Source: Pseudomonas cerasi
GTDB taxonomy: Bacteria > Pseudomonadota > Gammaproteobacteria > Pseudomonadales > Pseudomonadaceae
Length of the DNA stretch: 64,000 bases
Assembly (NCBI RefSeq): GCF_900074915.1
Contig: NZ_LT222319.1
Location: forward strand, 5,139,501 to 5,203,500
Direction: 5' to 3'
The number at the start of each line of letters is the position of its first letter. Position 1 is the stretch's first letter. Below the pieces are notes generated by a model. That model saw only the letters and a list, made by a program, of their open reading frames with translations, was not told the origin of the DNA and did no database searches. This document shows, one piece after another, positions 25,475 to 37,126 of the stretch. The translations under genes were made by a program, and so were the position numbers.

Positions 25475-26368
25475 TTAGGCGCTGACCGGCATCACCGTCA
25501 CCCGCACCTCAGGATCATGCGTGCCGCCGCCCAGAATCACGCCACGCAACGGCGAGACATCAGAGAAATCGCGCCCCCAGGCCAGGCTGATGTGCTCCAG
25601 CGCAGGCTGCACATTGTTGGTAGGGTCGAAGTCCACCCAGCCAGAGGCCGGACAGAATACCGAGACCCAGGCGTGCGAGGCGTCTGCACCGATCAACCGG
25701 GGCTGGCCCGGTGGCGGCTGGGTCAGTAGATAGCCGCTCACATAGCGCGCCGCCAGGCCACGGGAGCGCAGACACGCCAGCATCAAGTGGGCGAAGTCCT
25801 GACACACGCCTCGCCGCCGCTCCAGCACTTCCACCAGCGGCGTGGCGACCTGAGTGGCCTCTTCATCGAAGGTAAACTCCTCGAAGATCTTTTCCATCAA
25901 GGCCTGCACACACAGCAACAACGGACGGCCCGGCGGGAAACAGACCTGCGAGAACTCGACGAACGAGCGCTTCAGGTGAACGTAGGGGGATTCGAAACGA
26001 TAGCGGCAGGCCTCCAGAATATCTTCGGTCATCGGCTTGGCGCTGTATGTCAGCGCGCTGCGGGTCACCTCCCATTCCGGCGACAGGTTGAAGTCCAGAA
26101 ACGGCTTCTCCATCACCTCGATACGCAACCGCGCATTGACCTGCAATTCATCATGTGGACGCTCGAAGGCCAGACGGGTCAGCGGGTTGCCGAATACATC
26201 CAGCTCATCGCGACGCGTGGTGGGTTCAGGAAGAATCTCCAGCGCCTGCTCGGTGCAACGCTGCCAGGGACTGCTGCGCGGCCACAGGTGCGCCAGTTGC
26301 TGGGCCAACGAGACCGGGCTGTCGTACTTGTAATGTGTGTCATGGAAAATCTGGTAGAAAGCGCTCAT
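25475..26368 (-). CDS. transglutaminase-like protease-fold protein
   Basis: A 297-residue protein. The N-terminal beta domain (about 1-90; YKYDSPVSLAQQLAHLWPR) is Bact_transglu_N, and the catalytic core has Cys in RRGVCQDFAHL, His in DASHAWVSVF and Asp in VDFDPTNN, completing the triad. No signal peptide is seen. Its ATG overlaps the stop of the ATP-grasp gene (TGATG), so the two are coupled. The family may act as a peptidase or amide-forming enzyme; the substrate is unknown. Confidence 0.85.
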   Translation of the reverse strand: MSAFYQIFHDTHYKYDSPVSLAQQLAHLWPRSSPWQRCTEQALEILPEPTTRRDELDVFGNPLTRLAFERPHDELQVNARLRIEVMEKPFLDFNLSPEWEVTRSALTYSAKPMTEDILEACRYRFESPYVHLKRSFVEFSQVCFPPGRPLLLCVQALMEKIFEEFTFDEEATQVATPLVEVLERRRGVCQDFAHLMLACLRSRGLAARYVSGYLLTQPPPGQPRLIGADASHAWVSVFCPASGWVDFDPTNNVQPALEHISLAWGRDFSDVSPLRGVILGGGTHDPEVRVTVMPVSA

Positions 26369-28881
26369 CAGACAGACACCGTACGTTGGCTGACATCATC
26401 GACGTGGGCAAAATGGCGCAACGCCAAGCGATCGGACGCCAGGCCACTGCTGTCGCCAATGCTCTGCAGCAGGTCCGCCAGCCCGTCGAGTACGGCGTCG
26501 ATACTGCTCTGGCCAAACAAAGGATTCTCCAGGCTGCCCAGGTCGAACGCGGCAAGACGCTGCGCCAACACCGTCAGGCTGCTGTCACGTGGCGCATCGA
26601 ACTCGTCGTTCAGGCGGCGCAACGAGCGCTGCACCAGTTTGAGCTGGAACAGCACCGCATGCGGGTTCTGCTCGTCGAGCAGCAACAGGTCCAGCACCGG
26701 AATCAGGTGCGGCACCGCCATGTAGCGCGAGCGATAGGTGATGCTGCTGTTGCCCAGCTCCAGCAACCACTCCAGCCCGGCCTGTTCGAAAACCACCAGC
26801 CCGCGCAAAAACGCCGACAGGCTGGTGCTGAGAAACTTCAGGCGCTCGATACGTCGCCCGATCATCAGGAAGCTCCAGCCTTCGTCGCGGGTCATGTCGT
26901 CCAGCGCAAAACCGGAGAGCGCTGCCAGCGACATCACCAGACGGTTGAGAAAATCCAGCAGTTCGCCGAAATCCGGCTCTTCGGTTTCCAGACTCAAGGC
27001 TTCGCGCTGCAACTCGACCAGCGCCTGCCAGTTTTCCTTGGATAACTTGCCACGCACTTGCGAAGCGGCCCACTGCAAACGCTGCAAATTGGCGCGCAGG
27101 CTGAACGGCCACTCGTCACCCATCAGCGCGACAAGCAGGCGATCCTTCAGCTCTTCGCCCTCCTGCGCCTCGGGCAGCATACCCAGGCTCTCGGCCAGCG
27201 CGACGGCGGCCTGCAGCGCGAGAGGGTCATCGTCGTCGACGTAGCGCGTCAGCATGATACGCAGCAGGCGTGCACTGTCGTCACAGCGCTCGCAGTAACG
27301 TCCGAACCAGAACAGGTTTTCCACCACCCGTGACGGCAGATAAGGATCGCGACGAATCAGGTCGTAGACACCCAGCTTACGCTGGCCTTTCCACGGTTCG
27401 CCGAGGTGCGAGCGCTCGCCCAGCACCCAGGTGTCCTTGCTCGCCCCGCCACGCTGCATCGATACCACGTCGGCGTCGGCTTCAGCGGCCACTCGGGTCA
27501 AGCCGCCCGGCAGCACACGATAGCCATCAAGGCTGGCCACTGCATACACACGCATGCCAATGGCGCGCGGCTGTAAACCGGTGCCATCAGCCTGTAGCAC
27601 CGGAGCATGGGACAACTGCGCCAGCTCCTGCGCGACGTAGGCATAGGGCCGCGACTGCATGCGCTGGGCAAGGGCCAGACGCTGCTCCTCATTCAAATCA
27701 CGGCCAAACACCGGCGCGAAATGTTGCGAGGGGAACGCCGGCTTGATCAACAGATCCGGCAGTTTTTCCAGCGCCTGGGCCAGCACCGGCGGCTCTCCGC
27801 ACCACCAGGTCGCCACCGAGGGCAGGATCAGATCCTCGCCGAACAGGTATTGACTGATTTTCGGCAAAAAGCTCAGCAGCCCCGGAGACTCCAGCACACC
27901 ACTGCCCAACGCATTGGCGACCAGCACGTTGCCCTGACGCACGGCCTCAAGCAGCCCCGGTACACCCAGCGCGGAGTCGGTACGCAATTCCAGAGGGTCG
28001 CAGAAGTCATCGTCCAGACGGCGCATGATGGCGTGAACCCGACGCAAGCCGCTGAGGGTTTTCAGGTAGACCGTGGCATCGCGCACCGTCAGATCACCAC
28101 CCTCGACCAGCGGATAGCCCAGTTGTCGCGCCAGGTACAAGTGTTCGAAGTAGCTTTCGTTGAAACGGCCCGGCGTCAGCAGGACGATCAGCGGTGCCTC
28201 GTTGCTGGTGGGCGCCTGACGTGCCAGCGTCTGCTGCAACGCGTCGAAGAAACCCGACAGGTGCCGGACCTGCAGGTCGCGATAGGTCTCCGGCAAGGCG
28301 CGCGCGACGCTTTGGCGGTTTTCGAGCGCATAACCGGCACCCGAAGGCGCCTGGGTACGGTCGGCAGTGACCCACCAGCGTCCGTCCGGGGTACGCGCCA
28401 GGTCGACGGCGTACATGTGCAGGAACGTGCCTTCAGGGGGCTTCACGCCCTGGCACGGCCAGAGAAAGTTGTTGTGGCCAAACACCAGTTCGGCGGGCAG
28501 CAGGCCATTGGCGATCAGCGTCTGCGCGCCGTAAAGGTCCGCGAGCACTGCGTTGAGCAGCCGTGCACGCTGGGCAATCCCTGCCGCCACGTGCTGCCAT
28601 TCATCCGCCGCAATGATGTGCGGCAACAGGTCCAGCTCCCACGGGCGATCGGCACCCTTGGGGTCGGCATAGACGTTGTAGGTGACACCGTTTTCCTGAA
28701 TCTGCCGGGTCAGCAGGGCCTGGCGCTGGATCAGTTGCGCCGCGCTGCTGCGCCGCATGTGCTCGTACAGACGACGCCAGTGCGGGCGAACGGCTCCGTC
28801 GGCGTCGAGCATTTCGTGGTAAGTACCCTCGGACAGCGGGTAGTGGTCAAGCAGGTCGGGCATGGAAGGCTCGGCAGGCAA
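26368..28881 (-). CDS. circularly permuted ATP-grasp + alpha-E domain protein
   Basis: An 837-residue fusion. The N-terminal part (about 1-480) is a circularly permuted ATP-grasp ligase with NVYADPKGADRPWELDLLPHI, DLARTPDGRWWVTADRTQAPSGAGYALENR and LTPGRFNESYFEH. The C-terminal part (about 515-830) is the helical alpha-E domain starting LPSRVVENLFWFGRYCERCD. By family it should form an amide or peptide bond using ATP. It sits between the two transglutaminase-type genes. ATG 28863 is an alternative start. Confidence 0.85.
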   Translation of the reverse strand: MPAEPSMPDLLDHYPLSEGTYHEMLDADGAVRPHWRRLYEHMRRSSAAQLIQRQALLTRQIQENGVTYNVYADPKGADRPWELDLLPHIIAADEWQHVAAGIAQRARLLNAVLADLYGAQTLIANGLLPAELVFGHNNFLWPCQGVKPPEGTFLHMYAVDLARTPDGRWWVTADRTQAPSGAGYALENRQSVARALPETYRDLQVRHLSGFFDALQQTLARQAPTSNEAPLIVLLTPGRFNESYFEHLYLARQLGYPLVEGGDLTVRDATVYLKTLSGLRRVHAIMRRLDDDFCDPLELRTDSALGVPGLLEAVRQGNVLVANALGSGVLESPGLLSFLPKISQYLFGEDLILPSVATWWCGEPPVLAQALEKLPDLLIKPAFPSQHFAPVFGRDLNEEQRLALAQRMQSRPYAYVAQELAQLSHAPVLQADGTGLQPRAIGMRVYAVASLDGYRVLPGGLTRVAAEADADVVSMQRGGASKDTWVLGERSHLGEPWKGQRKLGVYDLIRRDPYLPSRVVENLFWFGRYCERCDDSARLLRIMLTRYVDDDDPLALQAAVALAESLGMLPEAQEGEELKDRLLVALMGDEWPFSLRANLQRLQWAASQVRGKLSKENWQALVELQREALSLETEEPDFGELLDFLNRLVMSLAALSGFALDDMTRDEGWSFLMIGRRIERLKFLSTSLSAFLRGLVVFEQAGLEWLLELGNSSITYRSRYMAVPHLIPVLDLLLLDEQNPHAVLFQLKLVQRSLRRLNDEFDAPRDSSLTVLAQRLAAFDLGSLENPLFGQSSIDAVLDGLADLLQSIGDSSGLASDRLALRHFAHVDDVSQRTVSV

Positions 28882-28952
28882 CGTAAGGACTTCAGATTAG
28901 TGCAGTCAGATGTCACGTCCGTGTGCATCTGACGCACAGAGCCACTGTTTTT

Positions 28953-31900
28953 TTAATGCAGACGCATATCCAGCGTCATCGGCAGCTCGTCGTTAATGTT
29001 GAGCGACGGAACGTCCAGTTTGCCTGGGGTGTGGCCGGTGCGGAAGAAACGTGACAGGCGACGGCTTTCCGCTTCGTTGGCGTTGACCGGCAAGGTTTCG
29101 TAGTTACGGCCGCCCGGATGGGCGACATGATACTCGCAGCCACCCAGCGAGCGGTGCATCCAGGTGTCGAGCAGATCGAAAACCAGTGGCGCATGCACGC
29201 CAATGGTCGGTTGCAGGCAATTGGCCGGCTGCCAGGCGCGATAACGCACACCCGCGACGAACTCACCGACCCGTCCGGTCGGCTGCAGGGGCACTGCGAC
29301 ACCGTTACAGGTCAACACGTAGCGCTGCGGTGGCAGCCCGCTGATATGCACTTGCAGACGCTCCAGCGATGAATCGACGTAGCGCACCGCGCCGCCGGCC
29401 GAGCCCTCTTCACCCAGGACATGCCAGGGCTCCAGCGCCTGACGCAGCTCCAGCTCGATGCCGTTGACGGCGTAATCGCCTACTTTCGGGAAGCGGAATT
29501 CCAGGTGCGCGGAGAACCAGTCGGCCTGCACCGCGTAGCCTGCCGCGTTGAGGTCGGCGACCACATCGGCAAAATCCTGCTCGATGAAGTGCGGCAGCAT
29601 GAAGCGGTCATGCAGTTGCGTGCCCCAGCGCGCCAGCTTCGCGGGTGCGTAGGGTTCACGCCAGAAGCGCGCCACCAGCGCGCGCAGCAGCAACTGTTGC
29701 GCCAGGCTCATGCGCGCATGCGGCGGCATCTCGAAGGCGCGCAGCTCGAGCAGCCCCAGGCGTCCGGTTGCGCCATCGGGCGAGTAAAGCTTGTCGATGC
29801 AGAACTCGGCACGGTGGGTATTGCCGGTGACGTCAATCAGCAGGTTACGCAGCAGACGGTCCACCACCCACGGCGCAACCTGCTCGCCTGGCTTCGGCAT
29901 CTGTGCAAAAGCGATTTCCATCTCGTAGAGCGAGTCATTGCGCGCTTCGTCGATGCGCGGTGCCTGAGACGTCGGGCCGATGAACAGGCCGGAAAACAGG
30001 TACGACAGCGAAGGATGGTTGTGCCAGTAGCTGATCAGGCTGCGCAGCAGGTCCGGACGCCGCAGAAACGGCGAATCTGCCGGCGTTGCGCCGCCCAGCA
30101 CGAAATGGTTGCCCCCGCCGGTGCCAGTATGACGGCCGTCGATCATGAACTTCTCGGTGGTCAGACGCGTGAGGCGCGCCTGTTCATAGAGAAACTCGGT
30201 GCGCTCGACCAGTTCGTCCCAGCTCGCCGAAGGCTGCACGTTGACCTCGATCACACCAGGGTCCGGCGTGATCCGGAAATTGCACAGCCGCGGATCGCTC
30301 GGCGGTTCGTAGCCTTCCAGCAGGATCGGGCACTGCAGTTCCTCTGCAGTCGCTTCGATCACCGCCACCAGTTCAAGGTATTCCTCAAGCTTTTGCAGCG
30401 GCGGCATGAACAGGTACAGCCGCCCCTCGCGCGCTTCGGCACACAGCGCCGTGCGGGTCAGCCAGTCGGCCGACTCGTCGATCTTCGGCGGGCGCTCGGC
30501 GTCCGTGTCTGTGGACTTGAGCGCTGAGGTCAACGAGTCGCTGTCGGCCAGTTCGGGGAAGTCCTGGTTATGGTCGGTCGGATGAATGAACGGGTATTCC
30601 GCCGCCTTGACCCAAGGCTGCGACGCCAGCGGCAATCGATAGCCCAGCGCAGAATCCCCCGGCACCAGACGGCAATGCTCGTCACGCAAGTACCAGCGGC
30701 CACTCTGCCAGCTGTCACCGTCCGCGTTGCGAGCCAGCGGCAGAACCTGACCGATCATCTTGTCCAGCCCCTGAGCGAAGACCTTGCGCAGACGGGCACG
30801 CTCCAGCTCGTCACCCAGCCGCGAATCTTCGGCGGTGACGTTGACCGGCAATGCGCCTTCGCGCCACAAGTAGTAGAAATTGTCTTCGTAAGCCGGGAAA
30901 ACGAAGCGGGCCGGCAGCTTCAGGCGCTCGGCAACACTGGCGAGAAAACGCCCTGCCAGTTCGCCCGTAGCACCATAGTCACGGGTTTCATCGGCGATCA
31001 GCGCATTATTGCGCCACACCGGCTGGCCGTCCTTGCGCCAGAAGCAGTTCAGCGACCAGCGCGGCAACTGCTCACCCGGATACCATTTGCCTTGCCCGAA
31101 ATGCACGATGCCCAGCGGCGCGTAATGCCCGCGCATGCGCTGGAACAGCTCGGCGGACAGCTCGCGCTTGCGCGGCCCCAGCGCGGCGGTGTTCCATTCG
31201 GCGCCATCGCGGTCGTCGATGGACACGAAGGTCGGCTCGCCGCCCATGGTCAGACGCACATCGTCGCGCAGCAGATCGGCGTCGATCTGTCGACCAAGCG
31301 CCTGAATGTCCTGCCATTGCGCTTCGGTGTAAGGCTTGGTGACGCGCGGCGCCTCCCAGATGCGTTCGACCGACATTTCGTGGCTGAAATCGGTTTCGCA
31401 CGGCTCGACCAGACCACTGATCGGTGCTGCCGAGGAAGGCTCGGGGCTGCACGCCAGAGGAATGTGTCCTTCGCCAGCGAACAGGCCGGACGTGGCGTCC
31501 AGCCCGACCCAGCCTGCGCCCGGAAGATAGACCTCGCACCAGGCGTGCAGATCGGTGAAGTCGACATCCGTACCGGACGGCCCGTCGAGCGCCTCGACAT
31601 CGGCCTTGAGCTGAATGAGGTAGCCCGACACAAAGCGCGCCGCCATGCCCAGATGACGCAACAGCTGCACCAGCAGCCATGCGGAGTCGCGGCACGAGCC
31701 CGATGCGTTTTCCAGGGTGAATTCCGGGGTCTGAACGCCGGGTTCCATGCGGATCAGGTAGGCGACGTCCTGACTCAGGCGCTGGTTGAGGCCGACCAGG
31801 AAGTCGATGGCCGGAATCGGCTCGCGACTGATGCTGTCCAGATACGCCTGAAATCTCGGGGTCAGCGGCAGTTTTTCGAGGTACGGCGCCAGCTCGTGCT

Positions 31901-32231
31901 GCTCTTCGCTGGCGTAGGTGAACGGAATGTTCTCGGCGTAGGGCTCCAGGAAGAAGTCGAACGGATTGAACACCGCCATCTCGGCGACCAGATCGACTTC
32001 GACACGGAATTCGTCGGTCTTTTCCGGGAAGACCAGACGCGCGAGGTAATTGCCTTGAGGGTCCTGCTGCCAGTTGATGAAATGGTTTTCAGGCAGGACT
32101 TTCAGCGAATAAGACAGCACGCGTGTGCGGCTATGAGCGGCCGGACGCAGGCGAACGATCTGCGGACCCAGTTCGACCGCGCGGTCGTAGCGATAGTGCG
32201 TGACATGGTGCAAGGCAATATGAATCGACAC
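28953..32231 (-). CDS. transglutaminase-DUF2126 (putative amidoligase) fusion
   Basis: A 1092-residue protein. Residues about 1-300 form a transglutaminase unit, with Cys in SGSCRDSAW, His in DLHAWCEVYLPG and Asp in GLDATSG. The rest is DUF2126, a family described as putative amidoligases, with RLTMGGEPTFVSIDDRDG, KWYPGEQLPRW, NVQPSASWDEL and TGGGNHFVLGG. The GTG at 32231 is chosen because AGGAGG stands 6 bases before it; a longer frame to 32273 lacks a site. It leads the three-gene set, 71 bases before the ATP-grasp gene. Confidence 0.85.
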   Translation of the reverse strand: MSIHIALHHVTHYRYDRAVELGPQIVRLRPAAHSRTRVLSYSLKVLPENHFINWQQDPQGNYLARLVFPEKTDEFRVEVDLVAEMAVFNPFDFFLEPYAENIPFTYASEEQHELAPYLEKLPLTPRFQAYLDSISREPIPAIDFLVGLNQRLSQDVAYLIRMEPGVQTPEFTLENASGSCRDSAWLLVQLLRHLGMAARFVSGYLIQLKADVEALDGPSGTDVDFTDLHAWCEVYLPGAGWVGLDATSGLFAGEGHIPLACSPEPSSAAPISGLVEPCETDFSHEMSVERIWEAPRVTKPYTEAQWQDIQALGRQIDADLLRDDVRLTMGGEPTFVSIDDRDGAEWNTAALGPRKRELSAELFQRMRGHYAPLGIVHFGQGKWYPGEQLPRWSLNCFWRKDGQPVWRNNALIADETRDYGATGELAGRFLASVAERLKLPARFVFPAYEDNFYYLWREGALPVNVTAEDSRLGDELERARLRKVFAQGLDKMIGQVLPLARNADGDSWQSGRWYLRDEHCRLVPGDSALGYRLPLASQPWVKAAEYPFIHPTDHNQDFPELADSDSLTSALKSTDTDAERPPKIDESADWLTRTALCAEAREGRLYLFMPPLQKLEEYLELVAVIEATAEELQCPILLEGYEPPSDPRLCNFRITPDPGVIEVNVQPSASWDELVERTEFLYEQARLTRLTTEKFMIDGRHTGTGGGNHFVLGGATPADSPFLRRPDLLRSLISYWHNHPSLSYLFSGLFIGPTSQAPRIDEARNDSLYEMEIAFAQMPKPGEQVAPWVVDRLLRNLLIDVTGNTHRAEFCIDKLYSPDGATGRLGLLELRAFEMPPHARMSLAQQLLLRALVARFWREPYAPAKLARWGTQLHDRFMLPHFIEQDFADVVADLNAAGYAVQADWFSAHLEFRFPKVGDYAVNGIELELRQALEPWHVLGEEGSAGGAVRYVDSSLERLQVHISGLPPQRYVLTCNGVAVPLQPTGRVGEFVAGVRYRAWQPANCLQPTIGVHAPLVFDLLDTWMHRSLGGCEYHVAHPGGRNYETLPVNANEAESRRLSRFFRTGHTPGKLDVPSLNINDELPMTLDMRLH

Positions 32232-32454
32232 GGCGTGCCTCCTGCGAGCCTGAACGGTAATTGAGCCGCGCAAGACTTATGCCATCCGGTCAAAGTCGTG
32301 CGCCAACGAGAGTGGCATTCCCCGCCTGAACAGGCGCAGCACCAAAATCGTGCCGGCCGAAGCCAACGGTGCAAGGGTCGCACAGTAATAAGGCAGACAG
32401 TGTGGCAGAGGGATTGAGTGGGGGGTGAAGAATTGTGAAGGCGTTTGGATACGC

Positions 32455-32700
32455 ATGCGGCGCGTTGCAGGTGTAAGACGCGCAGCTTCACCCAAGGCAT
32501 TCCCACCCCGTGGGAGCGAGCTTGCTCGCGAAGGCGTCATCACTGAACCACCGCTTTCGCGAGCAAGCTCGCTCCCACAAGGGATTACAGGTGGGTTTTC
32601 AGCACTGCCCGACGCTACATTTTCGGCACTATCAGCACACGAGCACATGATAGGTACACCCACAGAACGAGGAACGATAATACCAACTATCGTGCGACGC
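32455..32700. repeat. dispersed repeat split by a REP doublet
   Basis: AAGGCATTCCCAC at 32494-32506 and CCCACAGAACGAGGAACGATAAT-type sequence ending at 32681 look like the two halves of the element seen intact at 24.8 and 62.4 kb. About 150 bases lie between, including the REP doublet. The right half continues with ACTATCGTGCGACGC, again as in the family. No gene is seen in 32232-32725. Confidence 0.6.
32510..32578. repeat. REP doublet (REPIN-like hairpin)
   Basis: Two perfectly complementary 23-base arms, 32510-32532 and 32556-32578, surround a 23-base spacer. The arm begins GTGGGAGCGAGC and contains GCTTGCTCGCGAA, the common Pseudomonas REP sequence. Such doublets are mobilised by RAYT transposases encoded elsewhere; none is visible here. 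It would fold into a long hairpin in RNA or single-stranded DNA. Confidence 0.9.
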
Positions 32701-32725
32701 TCTGCGTCTGCGCGGATACCTCGCC

Positions 32726-35035
<2,310 letters not shown>

Positions 35036-35142
35036 GTTCAGGACCTACGTTTGCACGTTGGAAAAATCGCGGGCGCGGAATATAGCACATTTTTTGATCA
35101 AGTCCGACCACGGTGGTCGGATTTGATGGAGTCCACCCGAAG

Positions 35143-36537
35143 TCAATCGTCGTCGAAGTTGTAACTACCCGGCGCCAGGTTCTCGAAGCGCGTGTATTTG
35201 CCGATGAACGCCAGACGCGTGGTGCCGATGGGGCCGTTACGCTGCTTGCCGATGATGATCTCGGCAATGCCCTTGTGCTCGGTTTCCGGGTGATAAACCT
35301 CGTCCCGGTAAACGAACATGATGACGTCGGCATCCTGCTCGATCGCTCCGGATTCCCGGAGGTCGGAGTTGATCGGGCGCTTGTTGGGACGCTGCTCAAG
35401 AGAGCGGTTGAGCTGCGACAGGGCAATCACCGGGCAGTTGAATTCCTTGGCAAGCGCTTTCAACGAGCGCGAGATCTCGGAAATCTCGTTGGTACGGTTA
35501 TCACCGCTGGAACCAGGGATCTGCATCAACTGCAGGTAGTCGATCATGATCATGGCGATGTCGCCATGCTCACGCACGATCCGCCGCGTCCGCGCGCGCA
35601 TTTCAGACGGGCTGATACCAGCCGTATCGTCGATGAACAGCTTGCGGTCATTGAGCAGATTGACCGCCGATGTCAGGCGTGGCCAGTCATCGTCATCAAG
35701 CTGGCCGGCCCGCACCTTGGTCTGGTCGATGCGCCCCAGCGACGACAACATACGCATGATCAGCGATTCGCCTGGCATCTCCAGCGAGTAGACCAGCACC
35801 ACCTTGTCACTGCGCAGCACCGCGTTCTCGACCAGGTTCATGGCGAAGGTGGTCTTACCCATCGACGGACGTCCGGCAACGATGATCAGGTCGGCGGGTT
35901 GCAATCCGCTGGTTTTTTCATCGAGATCGGTATACCCGGTCGACAGACCGGTAATGGCGTTGTCGCTGTTGAACAGGGTATCGATACGGTCGATGGCCTT
36001 GGTCAGCAGGTCATTGACGCTGACCGGGCCGCCAGTCTTGGGGCGGGCTTCGGCGATCTGGAAGATCTGCCGTTCAGCCTCGTCAAGAATCTCTTCGGCG
36101 GTCCGGCCTTCGGGGTTGAACGCACTGTCGGCGATTTCGGTACTGATGCCGATCAATTGCCGCAGCGTGGCCCGGGCCCGGACGATCTGCGCATAAGCCT
36201 TGATGTTGGCGACAGAAGGCGTGTTTTTCGCCAGCTCACTGAGGTAGCCCAGGCCGCCTACTTGCGAGGTCTGCCCTTCCTTGTCCAGCTGTTCAGCCAG
36301 CGTGACCACGTCAATCGGGCTGTTCTGGTCGGCCAAGCGGGCGATGGCGCGGAATATCAGGCGGTGGTCATGTCGATAGAAATCACCATCGGAAACTTGA
36401 TCGAGCACCCGCTCCCAGGCGTTGTTGTCCAGCATCAAGCCACCGAGTACAGCCTGTTCGGCCTCGATGGAATGCGGCGGCACTTTCAGGGCAGCGGTTT
36501 GCAGATCGTATTGTTCGGGGGCGGAAATATCGTTCAT
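35143..36537 (-). CDS. dnaB: replicative DNA helicase DnaB
   Basis: A 464-residue hexameric helicase. The N-terminal domain covers about residues 17-120 and the RecA-like core starts near 195, with Walker A GRPSMGKTT at 222-230 and the Walker B stretch AMIMIDYLQLM. It unwinds DNA at the fork in the 5'-3' direction. ATG 36537 gives the usual MNDISAPEQ start; an 18-codon extension would run into the upstream terminator. It lies downstream of rplI. Confidence 0.96.
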   Translation of the reverse strand: MNDISAPEQYDLQTAALKVPPHSIEAEQAVLGGLMLDNNAWERVLDQVSDGDFYRHDHRLIFRAIARLADQNSPIDVVTLAEQLDKEGQTSQVGGLGYLSELAKNTPSVANIKAYAQIVRARATLRQLIGISTEIADSAFNPEGRTAEEILDEAERQIFQIAEARPKTGGPVSVNDLLTKAIDRIDTLFNSDNAITGLSTGYTDLDEKTSGLQPADLIIVAGRPSMGKTTFAMNLVENAVLRSDKVVLVYSLEMPGESLIMRMLSSLGRIDQTKVRAGQLDDDDWPRLTSAVNLLNDRKLFIDDTAGISPSEMRARTRRIVREHGDIAMIMIDYLQLMQIPGSSGDNRTNEISEISRSLKALAKEFNCPVIALSQLNRSLEQRPNKRPINSDLRESGAIEQDADVIMFVYRDEVYHPETEHKGIAEIIIGKQRNGPIGTTRLAFIGKYTRFENLAPGSYNFDDD

Positions 36538-36584
36538 GGCCACTTCAATTCGGGGTTTGCAGAATGGGGATGGCACAAAGACAA

Positions 36585-36614
36585 AGGGCACGACCTGTGA
36601 ACAGGATCGTGCCC
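36585..36614 (-). terminator. intrinsic terminator after rplI
   Basis: GGGCACGA at 36586-36593 and TCGTGCCC at 36607-36614 form an 8-base stem, extended by CCTGT/ACAGG around a 2-base tip (effectively a small loop). On the minus strand it is followed by TTTGTCTTTG. It lies 46 bases after rplI and 48 before dnaB, so dnaB is partly or wholly separated from the ribosomal-protein transcript. Confidence 0.75.
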
Positions 36615-36660
36615 GATGTTAATCCTCTGATGTCAATGCCGCCAGACGATTACGTGTTGC

Positions 36661-37107
36661 TTAAGCAGCCACTACGACAACGCGTACGGTCGCTTCTACG
36701 TCGCTGTGCAGGTGCACGGCTACGTCGAATTCACCAACGTTGCGGATAGTGCCGTTCGGCAGACGAACTTCGCTTTTTGCAACTTCAACGCCAGAGGCGG
36801 TCAGTGCATCAGCGATGTCGTGGGTGCCGATCGAACCGAACAGCTTGCCTTCGTCACCAGCAGTGGCAGTGATGGTCACTTCCAGCTCAGCCAGTTGGGC
36901 AGCGCGAGTTTCGGCAGATGCTTTCTTGTCTGCAGCCAGTTTTTCCAGCTCGGCACGACGCTCTTCAAACGCAGCCACGTTGGCAGCGGTTGCAGCGGTT
37001 GCTTTGCCGTAAGGCAGCAGGTAGTTACGACCGTAGCCGGCCTTAACGTTTACTTTGTCGCCCAGGTTGCCCAGGTTGGCGACTTTTTCCAGAAGGATCA
37101 GTTGCAT
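36661..37107 (-). CDS. rplI: 50S ribosomal protein L9
   Basis: A 148-residue L9: the N-terminal RNA-binding domain MQLILLEKVANLGNLGDKVNVKAGYGRNYLLPYGKA, the long connecting helix (about 41-75), and the C-terminal domain with KLFGSIGTHDIADAL. It binds 23S rRNA near the L1 stalk base. It follows the DUF2232 gene by 19 bases in the usual rpsF-rpsR-(DUF2232)-rplI-dnaB order. Confidence 0.97.
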   Translation of the reverse strand: MQLILLEKVANLGNLGDKVNVKAGYGRNYLLPYGKATAATAANVAAFEERRAELEKLAADKKASAETRAAQLAELEVTITATAGDEGKLFGSIGTHDIADALTASGVEVAKSEVRLPNGTIRNVGEFDVAVHLHSDVEATVRVVVVAA

Positions 37108-37126
37108 GTGGAAATCCTCTTAACTT

